Positions 44,194-53,072 of a stretch of 64,000 bases of DNA are shown here, one piece after another (the first letter of the stretch is position 1; every line of letters begins with the position of its first letter). A program made the position numbers and the translations under genes. Source of the stretch: Labedella phragmitis (GTDB lineage: Bacteria > Actinomycetota > Actinomycetes > Actinomycetales > Microbacteriaceae); the NCBI RefSeq assembly GCF_004078635.1, contig NZ_RZNB01000002.1, positions 558,001 through 622,000 on the forward strand, in the 5' to 3' direction. Under the pieces are notes generated by a model. The model made no database searches. It saw nothing but the letters and a program-made list of their open reading frames with translations, and was not told where the DNA came from.

Positions 44194-45407
44194 GCCGGGG
44201 TATCGGGATCGCCGCGGGTACGCTCGCGATCCTCGCCGTCGGCCTGTACGGGCCGGCGACCCTGCTCGGGCCTCTCCCCGACGCGACCGCGACGGCCATC
44301 GAGCCGCCCGCCGAGGCAGGCTCGGCTCCCGTGCTCCCGGAAACGGGAGCGAGCGCGGTCACCGAAGGAGCAGAGGCGCCGGCCATGGCGCTGAGCGGGG
44401 ACACCGAGCCCGTCCCCATGGCCGCAGCCACGAAGGTCGTCACCGCTCTCGTCGTCCTCGACGCTCATCCCCTCGCCGCGGACGAGGAGGGGGACGTCGT
44501 GCCCATCACGTCGTCGGACTTTCTCTCCTACCGGGACTACCGGGCCGCCGGCGCCCGGACCGTCACCGTCTATACCGACGACGAGTGGACCGAGCGCGGA
44601 ATGCTGCAGGCGCTCCTCCTCGGGTCGAGCAACAACCACGCCGACACGCTCGCCCGGTGGGCGTTCGGTTCAGTCGACGACTACCTCGTGGCCGCCCGCG
44701 CGTGGCTCGACGAGCGCGGGCTCCGCGGCATCCGCGTCGCCGACGCGACGGGCCTGTCGTCCGAGAGCGTCGGGACCGCGGCCGATCTCGCCGCCGTCTC
44801 CGCTCTCGCGCTCACAGATCCCGCCGTCGACTCGATCCTCGCGAGCGAGGTGACGGGTCTCCCCTCCCGTCGCGGCATCGAGAACACGACAACCTATCTC
44901 CCGGACCTCGGCGTCACGGGGGTGTCGCGCAGCTACACCGACGCGGCGGGCATCTGCTTGCTGTTCCGGCTGTCCGTCGATGTGGGCGAGGAGACGTACG
45001 ACCTGTACGGCGCCTTCCTCCGCCAGCCCGATTGGGAGACCCTCGAGGCGACGGTCACGGCGCTCGCGCAACAAGCCGGCACGGCCGTCGTCGATGCTCC
45101 GCTCGTGGCGGAGGGCACTCCGCTCGTCCGATTCGAGACTGAATGGGGTGAAACCGTGACGGCTTCCGTCGGCGCATCCGTCACGAGACCGCGCTGGCTC
45201 GCCGCCCCGCCGACGATCGAGACGACGCTCGAGCCGCTCGTCGCCGGAAGCCCCGGACGAGTGGTGGGTAGCGCGACCATCTCGGCAGGGGGGCGAACGA
45301 CGACGGCTCCCCTGAAGCTCGACGAGCGCCTCGACGATCCCGGGGTGCTCTGGCGGATCAGTCACCCGATCCCCGTCATCGCCGCATTCCTCGACGACCT
45401 TCAGTGA
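44184..45407 (+). CDS. D-alanyl-D-alanine carboxypeptidase homologue (S11-like) with degenerate active site
   Basis: 407 residues. The signal-anchor helix is near residues 8-28, then an alanine/proline-rich linker and a penicillin-binding-type domain. The SxxK motif is changed to A81-A-T-K84 (context PMAAATKVVTALV), so the nucleophilic serine is missing. SxN is present as Ser148-x-Asn150 (LLLGSSNNHA). The KTG motif is replaced by S248-R-S250 in GVSRSYTDAAG, where relatives read GVKTGYTDAAG. The fold is intact and the reading frame uninterrupted, so it is probably a non-catalytic envelope protein rather than a decayed gene. The GTG at 44184 follows ACAGGA. Confidence 0.82.
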   Translation: MGVGRGIGIAAGTLAILAVGLYGPATLLGPLPDATATAIEPPAEAGSAPVLPETGASAVTEGAEAPAMALSGDTEPVPMAAATKVVTALVVLDAHPLAADEEGDVVPITSSDFLSYRDYRAAGARTVTVYTDDEWTERGMLQALLLGSSNNHADTLARWAFGSVDDYLVAARAWLDERGLRGIRVADATGLSSESVGTAADLAAVSALALTDPAVDSILASEVTGLPSRRGIENTTTYLPDLGVTGVSRSYTDAAGICLLFRLSVDVGEETYDLYGAFLRQPDWETLEATVTALAQQAGTAVVDAPLVAEGTPLVRFETEWGETVTASVGASVTRPRWLAAPPTIETTLEPLVAGSPGRVVGSATISAGGRTTTAPLKLDERLDDPGVLWRISHPIPVIAAFLDDLQ

Positions 45408-45970
45408 CGCCCGTGGAACGCCTTCGCGATCCACGCGGCGGCCTCGCCGTCCGTATTGACGATCACGACGTCCGCGAGTGAGCGCGGGTCCTCGCGCCGC
45501 TCGAAGTCTGCGACCTGGTCCGCCCACATGTCCCAGTGGGCGTCGAAGGCTCCGTCATCCCGTTCGAGCGCGCGTCGCTTCCTCACGTCCACGGGCGCAT
45601 CGATCCAGAAGCGCACATCGGCGAGGGGGGCCGTATCCCGCGAGAGCGCTCCGCAGCCCTCGAGAACGAGAGTGACGTCAGCGGGCACGGTGTGCCATTC
45701 CGCCGCCCTCCCCGTCACCCAGTCATGACGTCGCCAGCGCCCGGCAGCCCCCGACGCGCGCGGCGCGAGCAGGTCCTCGTGGACTCGTGCGCTCGCCGCA
45801 TCGAGTCCCGACCATCCAGGGTAGATGTCGTCCATCCGGACGAGCACGGGCCTCTCGTGCCCCGGCCAATGCGCCACGAGCCGAGTCGCGAACGTCGACT
45901 TCCCCGCCCCGCTCGGTCCGTCGATGAGGACGACGGCCCCGGCTCTCCCGATGGCCTCGACGGCGGACAC
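45401..45970 (-). CDS. P-loop nucleoside/uridine kinase-like ATP-binding protein
   Basis: 189 residues from the GTG at 45970, which begins one base after the EcfT stop. Walker A GPSGAGKS is at 18-25, in the context VVLIDGPSGAGKSTFATRLV. A DDIYPGW motif near 49-55 resembles the uridine-kinase substrate loop, and RFWIDAPVDVRKRRALERDD is the lid region. It is the last gene of the TPP-riboswitch-controlled ECF operon, so it may phosphorylate the imported thiamine precursor, but this is inference; a general nucleoside kinase role is equally possible. It is convergent with the D,D-carboxypeptidase homologue, whose stop it overlaps. Confidence 0.8.
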   Translation of the reverse strand: MSAVEAIGRAGAVVLIDGPSGAGKSTFATRLVAHWPGHERPVLVRMDDIYPGWSGLDAASARVHEDLLAPRASGAAGRWRRHDWVTGRAAEWHTVPADVTLVLEGCGALSRDTAPLADVRFWIDAPVDVRKRRALERDDGAFDAHWDMWADQVADFERREDPRSLADVVIVNTDGEAAAWIAKAFHGRH

Positions 45971-45971
45971 G

Positions 45972-46769
45972 TCAGGACCCCACGAACCGGAAGGACCCCA
46001 CGGCGACCGCGGTCCCGGTCGCGGCGGCCATGATGCAGACACAACCGAGAAGGAAGACACCGTCGCGCCAGGACAGACGCGACGGCCGGGCCCAGGTCCG
46101 TTCGACGTCGGCGCCGAAACCGCGCGCCTCCATCGCGGTCGCGAGCTTCGACCCTCGACGCACGGCGAAGACGAGAAGCACGAACGCCATCGAGAAGAAC
46201 CTCCGGATCACTCCGGCGTCACCGACCCCGCGCGCGCGACGGGCGAGCTCCATGCTCCGCCAGTCATCGACGAACAACCCCAGCAGGCGGACTCCGGCGA
46301 CCACTCCCAGCACGAATCGCGACGGGAGGCGCGCGACCTGAGCGAGGCCGTCCGCGAGTTCGGTCGCATCCACGCGGGAGAACAGCAGGATCGTCGGGAG
46401 GCCGAGGGCGAAGACGCGGAGCGCGACCGCCACGGCGAGGGCGATCGAGTCGTCGCTCACCGTCGCGAGGAGGAACTGGGCGTGAATCCGCCCGCCCGGT
46501 TCCGCATAGAGGAGCATGCTGATGCCCGCGATCGGAGCGAAAGCGAGCAGTGGGATGCTGCGCCGGAGAACGTCACGAACGGCAACTCCGCAGAGGGGGA
46601 CGAGAGCGAGTTCGATCGCGACGGCCACGGTCGAACTGACCCAGTCGATCGTCGCGAGCAGCGGGATGGACAGAACCACCATCGCGAGGATCTTCGACAC
46701 CGGATTCACCCCGTCGAGGAACGCGGTCCGCTGTGCCGCAGCGGAGATGTCAGGCGTCGTGACGCTCAT
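45972..46769 (-). CDS. ECF transporter transmembrane subunit (EcfT)
   Basis: Scaffold membrane subunit of an energy-coupling factor importer, 265 residues with about six helices. The coupling-helix signature appears as SMELARRARGVG (about 187-198) and ATAMEARGFG (about 219-228), the paired A-R-G motifs that contact the ATPase. The start (ATG 46769) overlaps the ATPase stop (ATGA). It belongs to the YkoEDC-type thiamine/hydroxymethylpyrimidine importer. Confidence 0.92.
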   Translation of the reverse strand: MSVTTPDISAAAQRTAFLDGVNPVSKILAMVVLSIPLLATIDWVSSTVAVAIELALVPLCGVAVRDVLRRSIPLLAFAPIAGISMLLYAEPGGRIHAQFLLATVSDDSIALAVAVALRVFALGLPTILLFSRVDATELADGLAQVARLPSRFVLGVVAGVRLLGLFVDDWRSMELARRARGVGDAGVIRRFFSMAFVLLVFAVRRGSKLATAMEARGFGADVERTWARPSRLSWRDGVFLLGCVCIMAAATGTAVAVGSFRFVGS

Positions 46770-48244
46770 GCGGCACGCCCTCGCAGCGCGACACCCTGCG
46801 ACGCGCCCGTCAGCTCGACGACCGACTCCCCGAGGTGCGCCACGACGCCGGCATCGTGCGTGACCGCGACGACCGTCGTGCCTGCGGCGACCTCCGCCCG
46901 GAGGAGCTCGACGAGGCGGATCCAACTCACCCTGTCCTGCCCGAACGTGGGCTCGTCGAGCACCATCACGGCGGGCCGTGACGCGAGCACCGTACCGACC
47001 GACAGCCGCCGCTTCTGTCCGCCGGAGAGGGTGAAGGGGTTCGCGAGAGCGAGCGCGCCGAGACCCAGAGCAGCGAGGAGCGCGTCCACGCGCTCCTCCG
47101 TCTCCGCGGGACCGAGCCCGAGCGCCTTCGGCCCCACCGCGAGCTCGTCCCGCACGGTCGCGGTGATGAACTGATGCTCCGGGTCCTGGAAGACGGTGCC
47201 GATCCGGGTCAGCAGTTCCCGGGAGGACCACTGCGCCGGTCGTTGGCCACGCCGTCCCGCGAGGCTCGGAGCGCCGGTGAGCAGGCCTTCCCGCTCCGGG
47301 ATGAGCCCGGCGAGCGTGAGTGCGAGGGTCGACTTCCCCGCGCCGTTCGGGCCGACGACGACCGTCGCATGGCCTTGCGGAATCGAGAGGTCGATCGCGC
47401 TACGCACCACCGGAGCCCCGGGTCGCCCGATCGCCAATCCATCGGCTTCGAGGACGACGGCCCCCGCTGGAGCGTCGAGGGCGAGCGGCATGCCGATCGG
47501 ATGACGCGGGACCCAGACGCCTGCGGCCGCGAGCCGGTCGCCCTCCTGCGCGAAGACCGCGTCGGGCTCACCGTCCGCCAGGACGCCGCCGCTCGGATCG
47601 AGGACGATGACGCGCGTCATGAGGTCCGCCCAGATCTCCGTGCGGTGCTCCACGACCACGAGGGTCGTGCCTTCTCGCACCACGGTCCGCTCGATCGCGT
47701 CCCGCACGTCGAGCACCCCGGCCGGATCGAGGTTGGCCGTCGGCTCGTCGAGCAGGATCACGCGAGGCTCCATCGCGAGGACACCCGCGATCGCGAGTCG
47801 CTGCTTCTCCCCGCCCGAGAGCTCAGCGGTCCGCCGATCGAGGTCGACGCCGAGCCCGACGGCGTCGAGCGAACGACGGACCCGGCGCCAGATCTCCTCC
47901 CGCTCGATCCCGAGGTTCTCGCAGCCGAAGGCGACGTCGTCGCCCACCCGGGAGAAGACCGCCGCGGCGTCGGGATCCTGCAGCACGAGCCCCGAGCGAC
48001 CACGGGCCGAGCGTGCGTCGACGCCGTCGATGCGCAACTCCCCCGTCGTCTCCCCCTCGTCGTCGCCGCCGAGCAGGCCCGCGATGCCTGCGAGGAGTGT
48101 CGACTTGCCGGCCCCGGACGCACCCAGCACGAGGACGCGCTCACCGGCTTCGATGTCGAACGACAGCTCGGCGACGGCCCATGCCTTGCGACCGGCATGG
48201 CGCCAACCCCATCCCGAGGCGACGACGCGGGCCCCTCCCGCCAC
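46766..48244 (-). CDS. ECF transporter double ATPase (YkoD-like)
   Basis: 492 residues from the GTG at 48244, containing two ABC ATPase domains. Domain 1 has Walker A GASGAGKS near 42-49, signature LSGGEKQRLAIAG and Walker B VILLDEPTANLD. Domain 2 has Walker A GPNGAGKS near 300, signature LSGGQKRRLSVG and Walker B VMVLDEPTFGQD. In ECF systems the two ATPases are often separate; the fused form matches YkoD of the HMP/thiamine importer. The start is two bases after the YkoE-type stop. Confidence 0.92.
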   Translation of the reverse strand: MAGGARVVASGWGWRHAGRKAWAVAELSFDIEAGERVLVLGASGAGKSTLLAGIAGLLGGDDEGETTGELRIDGVDARSARGRSGLVLQDPDAAAVFSRVGDDVAFGCENLGIEREEIWRRVRRSLDAVGLGVDLDRRTAELSGGEKQRLAIAGVLAMEPRVILLDEPTANLDPAGVLDVRDAIERTVVREGTTLVVVEHRTEIWADLMTRVIVLDPSGGVLADGEPDAVFAQEGDRLAAAGVWVPRHPIGMPLALDAPAGAVVLEADGLAIGRPGAPVVRSAIDLSIPQGHATVVVGPNGAGKSTLALTLAGLIPEREGLLTGAPSLAGRRGQRPAQWSSRELLTRIGTVFQDPEHQFITATVRDELAVGPKALGLGPAETEERVDALLAALGLGALALANPFTLSGGQKRRLSVGTVLASRPAVMVLDEPTFGQDRVSWIRLVELLRAEVAAGTTVVAVTHDAGVVAHLGESVVELTGASQGVALRGRAA

Positions 48245-48246
48245 GG

Positions 48247-48882
48247 TCAGACCTCCCGTCGGGCTTCCCGACCGACGGCGAACCGGCTGAGCGCCCCCGT
48301 CGCCGCGAGGGCGCGGACGAGGAACCATCCGAGCACCCCCGCGAGGAGAGCGCCCGAGACGACGATGGAACCGAGGTACAGCAGGTTGAAGACGGCGCTC
48401 TTCTCGATGTTCCCCGTGAAGAACTCGAAGATCCACGCACCGACGCCCGCTCCGATACCGGCGAGAGCGGCGACGACGATGCCGAACCGGCGGTAGAAGA
48501 AGGCGGCGAAGACGAGTTCGGCTCCGAGCCCTTGAACGATTCCCGAGTAGATCGTCGTGGGTCCCCAGATGTTGCCGATGAGCGCCGACACGATCGCGCC
48601 GATGAGTTCGACGAGGAGCGCGGCACCCGGTTTACGGATGATGAGCCCGCCGAGGACGCCGCCGAGGAGCCAGATGCCGACCGCGATGCCGCCGAACCCC
48701 GGGGTCACGGCGTCAGCAGTCTCGAACCACAAGTAGCCGATCGTGTTCCAGAACCAGAAGATGAGTCCCGTCGCGACGCCGAGCACCGCGGCGATGACGA
48801 TGTCGACCACACGCCAGCGGAGCGAGCGGTCCGAGGAGTCGACGCGGGCGGACCGGTCGACGGATGACGATGTTGCGTGCAC
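48247..48882 (-). CDS. ECF transporter S component, YkoE type (hydroxymethylpyrimidine/thiamine)
   Basis: Substrate-binding membrane subunit, 211 residues. After a polar N-terminus it has about five helices with the YkoE-type segments ATGLIFWFWNTIGYLWF and WGPTTIYSGIVQGLGAELVF. YkoE proteins handle thiamine or its pyrimidine precursor HMP. The GTG at 48882 follows GAGAGGGG. A TPP riboswitch precedes it, confirming the thiamine link. It heads the operon ykoE-type S, double ATPase, EcfT, P-loop kinase. Confidence 0.93.
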   Translation of the reverse strand: MHATSSSVDRSARVDSSDRSLRWRVVDIVIAAVLGVATGLIFWFWNTIGYLWFETADAVTPGFGGIAVGIWLLGGVLGGLIIRKPGAALLVELIGAIVSALIGNIWGPTTIYSGIVQGLGAELVFAAFFYRRFGIVVAALAGIGAGVGAWIFEFFTGNIEKSAVFNLLYLGSIVVSGALLAGVLGWFLVRALAATGALSRFAVGREARREV

Positions 48883-48931
48883 GATACGTGCCCCTCTCGA
48901 TGAGTGGATAGGGCACGGGTAATGAGATGTC

Positions 48932-49021
48932 AGACTCCCTGCGCTGGCATGACCCAGATCAGGTTCGACGGTCGAAGGTTGAGGACCTTCCTCTCAGCCC
49001 GGCTCACCGGACTCCCGTGTT
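48932..49021 (-). promoter_or_regulatory. TPP (thiamine pyrophosphate) riboswitch
   Basis: On the minus strand the two conserved THI boxes are plain: CGGGCTGAGAGG, which binds the pyrimidine, and CGAACCTGATCTGGGTCATG with AGCGCAGGGAG, which binds the pyrophosphate end. The P1 stem closes with ACGGGAGT and the final ...GGGAGTCTG. It lies 50 bases upstream of the S-component GTG. When TPP is abundant it should shut off the importer operon. Confidence 0.95.
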
Positions 49022-49130
49022 CATTCACCACGACTATAGCGCGGCCCTCGACGCTCGAAGCGTATGAGGGCCACGTCGACGTGCGTCGAGCGGGAAACGC
49101 GCGACCGGCGCGCGTTCGCGTGAGACCACG

Positions 49131-49499
49131 TCAGCGCTTGAGCGCCTTGATGATCCAACTGAGTGCCTTGCCGGTCACGCTGATCAGCGGAACGGCCACG
49201 ATGATGAGCGAGATCACGTTGGGCTCGAATCGGACGGTGCCGCCGTCGGAGATGTACGCGCCGACGGGCCAGGAGTAGCCGCCACCGCCGCCACCGGCGC
49301 CGGACCCTCCGAGCTTGCCCGTCGTGCTCTCGCCCGCCGCGCCGTCACCCGTTCCCTCGCCCTCACCCGCACCGAAGCCATAGAGGCTCACGGCGACGGG
49401 AACGACCGTCGAGCCCCCCACATCGACGGGGTCTCCGTAGACGGACTTGACTCCGATGGAGCGGAAACGGTCGGCCAGGTCGAGCGCGGGATTCGTCAT
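49131..49499 (-). CDS. GerW/YtfJ family protein
   Basis: 122 residues. It begins with a helix (NPALDLADRFRSIG), then VKSVYGDPVDVGGSTVVPVA, a glycine/serine/threonine-rich loop (about 45-76), PVGAYISDGGTVRFEPN and a hydrophobic C-terminal helix. This is the GerW (YtfJ) family, first known from spore germination in Bacillus but common in non-sporulating actinobacteria. The role here is unknown. It is a single gene, convergent with nothing nearby; the 109-base gap before the riboswitch holds no other feature that I can see. Confidence 0.82.
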   Translation of the reverse strand: MTNPALDLADRFRSIGVKSVYGDPVDVGGSTVVPVAVSLYGFGAGEGEGTGDGAAGESTTGKLGGSGAGGGGGGYSWPVGAYISDGGTVRFEPNVISLIIVAVPLISVTGKALSWIIKALKR

Positions 49500-49557
49500 G
49501 GTGCCACGCTATCCCCGAGCGATGCGACTGCCAAGAGGGTCCCGCCGCTGCCGCGGC

Positions 49558-50811
49558 TCAATCCTCCGAAAACGGCTGGGTCCTCGTTCCCCCGGCGGAA
49601 CCACGCGGCCCGCCGAGCAAGGAGGCGGGTGCGAGAGCCGACGTGCCGAACCGCTTGCGGACGGCGTCGACGGAGTTCTCTGCCTCACGCCAGTCCTCGT
49701 CCGGATCCCAGAGGAGCGCTCCGTCGCCGCTCGAAGCGAGCTGCTCCGCCCGGATGCCGATGAGTCTCACCGGTCGGAGCGGTCGCAGGGCATCGAGCAG
49801 CGCGACGGCCTCCTCGTGCAGTCGACGCCCGACGGAGGTGGGTTCGGGCAGCGTGTGCGAGCGAGACAGCGTCGTGAAGTCGGACCAGCGGAGTTTCAGC
49901 CCGACTGTTCGCGTCACCCAGCCCCGCTCCCGGAGACGGACGGCGACCTTGTCGGAGAGGCGCAGCAGTTCGACGCGCAGCTGCTCGATGTCGGTGATGT
50001 CCGCGTGGAACGTGACCTCGTGCCCGACGCTCTTCTCGACCCGGCTCGTCTCGACCGGTCGCGGATCGTGCCCGCGAGCGAGCTGCGACAACTTCTCGGC
50101 TCCCGCGACACCGACAGCGCTCCGCAACGCACCGATGGGCACCTCCGCGATATCGCCGATGGTCGCGAGACCGAGCCGCCGCAACGATTCCTCCGTCGCC
50201 GGACCCACGCCCCACAGCGTTCGGATCGGCAGCGGATGCAGGAAGGCGAGGGTCTGCTCCTTCGGTACCACGAGCATGCCGTCCGGCTTGGAGCGCGTCG
50301 AGGCCATCTTGGCGACGAACTTGGACGCGGCGACACCGACCGAACAGGTGAGTCCCGTCTCCGTGACGACGCGCTCGCGGACGAGGCGGGCGATCGTGGC
50401 GGGCGAGCCGAGCAGGCGTCGCGCACCGGAGACGTCGAGGAACGCCTCGTCGATGCTCAATTGTTCGACGAGCGGCGTGATCTCCGAGAAGATCCGCATG
50501 ACCTCGCGGGAGAAATGCGAGTACGCCGCGTAGTTCGGCGGTACGACGATGGCGTGCGGACACAGTCGCAGTGCCTTGGACACGGGCATCGCCGCCCCGA
50601 CACCGAACTTCCGGGCCTCGTACGTGGCGCTCGTGACGACCGAGCGCCCGTCGCGGTGTCCGATGATGACGGGCTTGCCACGCAGATCCGGACGTTCGAG
50701 CAGCTCGACGGACGCGAAGAACGCGTCCATATCGATGTGGAGGATGGGGGTGGCGGAATCATCGGCCGCCCCGACGGTGACCTGCCGTCCTGCTCCGTCG
50801 TCTCGCCCCAT
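49558..50811 (-). CDS. dinB: DNA polymerase IV (Y-family)
   Basis: Error-prone translesion polymerase of 417 residues from the ATG at 50811. The palm carboxylates appear as Asp27 and Asp29 (ILHIDMDAFFASVE) and SIDEAFLDV near 126-134. A helix-hairpin-helix (LWGVGPATEESLRRLGL) and the little-finger domain are complete. The open frame continues upstream into the divergent gene region and is not part of it. I see no clear LexA box within the divergent intergenic space. The C-terminus ends in TRTQPFSED, with no clear clamp-binding motif. Confidence 0.94.
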   Translation of the reverse strand: MGRDDGAGRQVTVGAADDSATPILHIDMDAFFASVELLERPDLRGKPVIIGHRDGRSVVTSATYEARKFGVGAAMPVSKALRLCPHAIVVPPNYAAYSHFSREVMRIFSEITPLVEQLSIDEAFLDVSGARRLLGSPATIARLVRERVVTETGLTCSVGVAASKFVAKMASTRSKPDGMLVVPKEQTLAFLHPLPIRTLWGVGPATEESLRRLGLATIGDIAEVPIGALRSAVGVAGAEKLSQLARGHDPRPVETSRVEKSVGHEVTFHADITDIEQLRVELLRLSDKVAVRLRERGWVTRTVGLKLRWSDFTTLSRSHTLPEPTSVGRRLHEEAVALLDALRPLRPVRLIGIRAEQLASSGDGALLWDPDEDWREAENSVDAVRKRFGTSALAPASLLGGPRGSAGGTRTQPFSED

Positions 50812-50929
50812 GGGTCGATTCTCCCATCCGCCACCGACATCGATGCCGGGCGGCGGTGATCCTCGGCTGCGGGGAATGCGGGGGCGCGCGACGCGTTGGT
50901 TGTCCGTAGGCTCGACTGCAGGAGGCGGC

Positions 50930-51493
50930 GTGTACGGATACGAGGAGTGGCTGGGATTCCAGCGGATCGCGGGCGAGGAGTTCGGTCGACGTGTCCACGG
51001 CGTCACCGACTGGAGCGCGCCGACGCCCGATGACGAATGGGATGTCCGCGCCCTCGTGGTGCACGTGACGGAGGAGCAGCAGTGGGTGCCGCCCCTCCTC
51101 GACGGTCGGTCGCTCCGGCAGGCGAAGCTCATGCTCGAGCCGCTCGGCGACGACCTCGTCGTCGCGTGGGACACCCACCAGGAGCGGGCTTCCCGCGCGT
51201 GGCGGAGCCACGACGAGCGTCAACACGTCCAGCTCTCGTACGACACCGTGACCGCTCTGCACTACTTGCGCGAGCAGGTGGCCGACGTCGCCATCCACAC
51301 GTGGGACCTCGCGCGGGCGATCGGCGACGACGAGACCCTCGACGAGGCCCTCGTCGCGGCGGTCTGGACGGTGTTCGAACCGCAGCGTGAGACCCTCGAG
51401 GCGAGCGGCCTCTACGCCTCGCCCGTCGCCATCGACGACAGCGCCCCTCTCCAGACGCGGCTCCTCGCCCTCACAGGACGCGACCCGCGCTGA
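50930..51493 (+). CDS. TIGR03086-type metal-binding protein, DinB/maleylpyruvate isomerase-like
   Basis: 187 residues from the GTG at 50930, which follows AGGAGG. It is a four-helix DinB/MDMPI-type protein with metal-ligand histidines in ALVVHVTEEQQW (about residues 45-56) and DVAIHTWDLARAIGDD (about 119-134), the hallmark of the mycothiol-dependent isomerase superfamily, typically found in actinobacteria. The reaction is unknown. A TAGGCT at about 50907-50912 gives a short leader. It is divergent from dinB. Confidence 0.85.
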   Translation: MYGYEEWLGFQRIAGEEFGRRVHGVTDWSAPTPDDEWDVRALVVHVTEEQQWVPPLLDGRSLRQAKLMLEPLGDDLVVAWDTHQERASRAWRSHDERQHVQLSYDTVTALHYLREQVADVAIHTWDLARAIGDDETLDEALVAAVWTVFEPQRETLEASGLYASPVAIDDSAPLQTRLLALTGRDPR

Positions 51494-51500
51494 ACGACGT

Positions 51501-51534
51501 CGCCGCCGTCCCGGTGTAGACCGGGACGGCGGCG
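51501..51534. terminator. Bidirectional terminator between the TIGR03086-type gene and gatB
   Basis: A perfect 15-bp stem, CGCCGCCGTCCCGGT / ACCGGGACGGCGGCG, with loop GTAG, lies seven bases after the upstream gene stop and 35 bases beyond the gatB stop on the opposite strand. Confidence 0.85.
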
Positions 51535-51569
51535 GTGTCGTGTCCGACGCCGAACGGCGTCGGATGCCA

Positions 51570-53072
51570 TCAGGGCTGGGCAGCGCGCTCGAGGATGAGC
51601 TCGCGGACACGTGCGGCGTCCGCCTGACCCCGCATCGCCTTCATGACGGCTCCGATGACGGCCCCGGCCGCCTGGACCTTGCCGTCCTGGATCTTGGCGA
51701 GAACATCGGGCTGGGCCGCGAGTGCCTCGTCGATAGCGGCGATGAGAGCCCCGTCGTCCGAGACGACGGCGAGACCGCGCTTCTCGACGACCTCTTCCGG
51801 GGCGCCCTCACCCGCGACGACTCCCTCGAGGACCTGGCGTGCGAGCTTGTCCGTGAGCGTGCCGTCCTCGACGAGTCGCGCGAGAGCGGCGACGTTCTCG
51901 GGCGAGACGAGTGATGTCGCCTCGACTCCCTGGACGTTCGCGAGCCGTGAGATCTCGCCCGTCCACCACTTCCGAGCGGCCTGCGGAGAGGCGCCGGCGG
52001 CGATCGTGAGCTCGACCTCGGCCACGAGTCCACCGTTTGCGACGTCCTGGAACTCGAGGTCGGTGAAGCCCCACGTCTCCTTCAGCCGACGACGACGGAT
52101 CGCCGGGGCCTCGGGCAAGGCGGCGCGCAGCTCCTCGATGAGTTCGGGCGAGGGCACGACCGGCAGGAGGTCGGGCTCCGGGAAGTACCGGTAGTCGTCC
52201 GCATCGCTCTTCGGACGACCGGCCGACGTCGTTCCCGTGTCCTCGTGCCAGTGACGTGTCTCCTGCGTGATCGTTCCGCCGTCGGCGAGGATCGCCGCCT
52301 GGCGCTGGATCTCGTAACGGACGGCCCGCTCGACGGATCGCAGCGAGTTGACGTTCTTCGTCTCGGTCCGGGTGCCGAGCTTCTCCTGTCCCCGCGGGCG
52401 CAGGGAGACGTTGGCGTCGCAGCGGAGGTTGCCCCGCTCCATGCGCGCATCGGAGATGCCGAGGGCGATGACGATGTCGCGGATCGTCGAGACGTACGCC
52501 TTCGCGAGTTCCGGTGCGTCGTGCTCGGCCCCGAAGATGGGCTTCGTCACGATCTCCACGAGCGGGACGCCGGCGCGGTTGTAGTCGACGAGCGAGTACT
52601 CGGCTCCCTGGATGCGCCCGGTGGCCCCGCCGACGTGGGTGAGCTTGCCGGCGTCCTCCTCCATGTGGGCGCGCTCGATCGGGATCGTCCGGACGCTGCC
52701 GTCGGCGAGCTCCACGTCGACCTGACCCTCGAACGCGATGGGCTCGTCGAACTGGGAGATCTGGTAGTTCTTCGCGAGGTCCGGGTAGAAGTAGTTCTTC
52801 CGGGCGAATCGTGACGTCGGAGCGATGCTGCAGCCGAGGGCGAGACCGAGGCTGATCGAGTAGCGCACGGCTTGCTCGTTGACGACGGGCAGGGAGCCCG
52901 GCAGACCGAGGCAGACCGGCGAGATGTTCGTGTTGGGAGCGTCACCGAAGCCGTTCGGCGCTGCGGAGAACATCTTGGTCTTGGTGTTGAGTTCGACGTG
53001 GACCTCGAAACCGAGGACGGGCTCGAAGAGCTCGAGCGCCTTGTCGAAGTCCATCACGCGATCGCGCGCCAT
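51570..53072 (-). CDS. gatB: Asp-tRNA(Asn)/Glu-tRNA(Gln) amidotransferase subunit B
   Basis: Kinase-and-tRNA-binding subunit of GatCAB, which converts mischarged Glu-tRNA-Gln (and Asp-tRNA-Asn) to the amidated form. 500 residues from the ATG at 53072. It shows [18 protein letters not shown] and [14 protein letters not shown] in the cradle domain, the ATP-grasp-like region [20 protein letters not shown] and [15 protein letters not shown], and a C-terminal YqeY-like domain ending in [13 protein letters not shown]. The start overlaps the gatA stop by one base (TGATG). It is the last gene of gatCAB. Confidence 0.97.
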   Translation of the reverse strand: MARDRVMDFDKALELFEPVLGFEVHVELNTKTKMFSAAPNGFGDAPNTNISPVCLGLPGSLPVVNEQAVRYSISLGLALGCSIAPTSRFARKNYFYPDLAKNYQISQFDEPIAFEGQVDVELADGSVRTIPIERAHMEEDAGKLTHVGGATGRIQGAEYSLVDYNRAGVPLVEIVTKPIFGAEHDAPELAKAYVSTIRDIVIALGISDARMERGNLRCDANVSLRPRGQEKLGTRTETKNVNSLRSVERAVRYEIQRQAAILADGGTITQETRHWHEDTGTTSAGRPKSDADDYRYFPEPDLLPVVPSPELIEELRAALPEAPAIRRRRLKETWGFTDLEFQDVANGGLVAEVELTIAAGASPQAARKWWTGEISRLANVQGVEATSLVSPENVAALARLVEDGTLTDKLARQVLEGVVAGEGAPEEVVEKRGLAVVSDDGALIAAIDEALAAQPDVLAKIQDGKVQAAGAVIGAVMKAMRGQADAARVRELILERAAQP

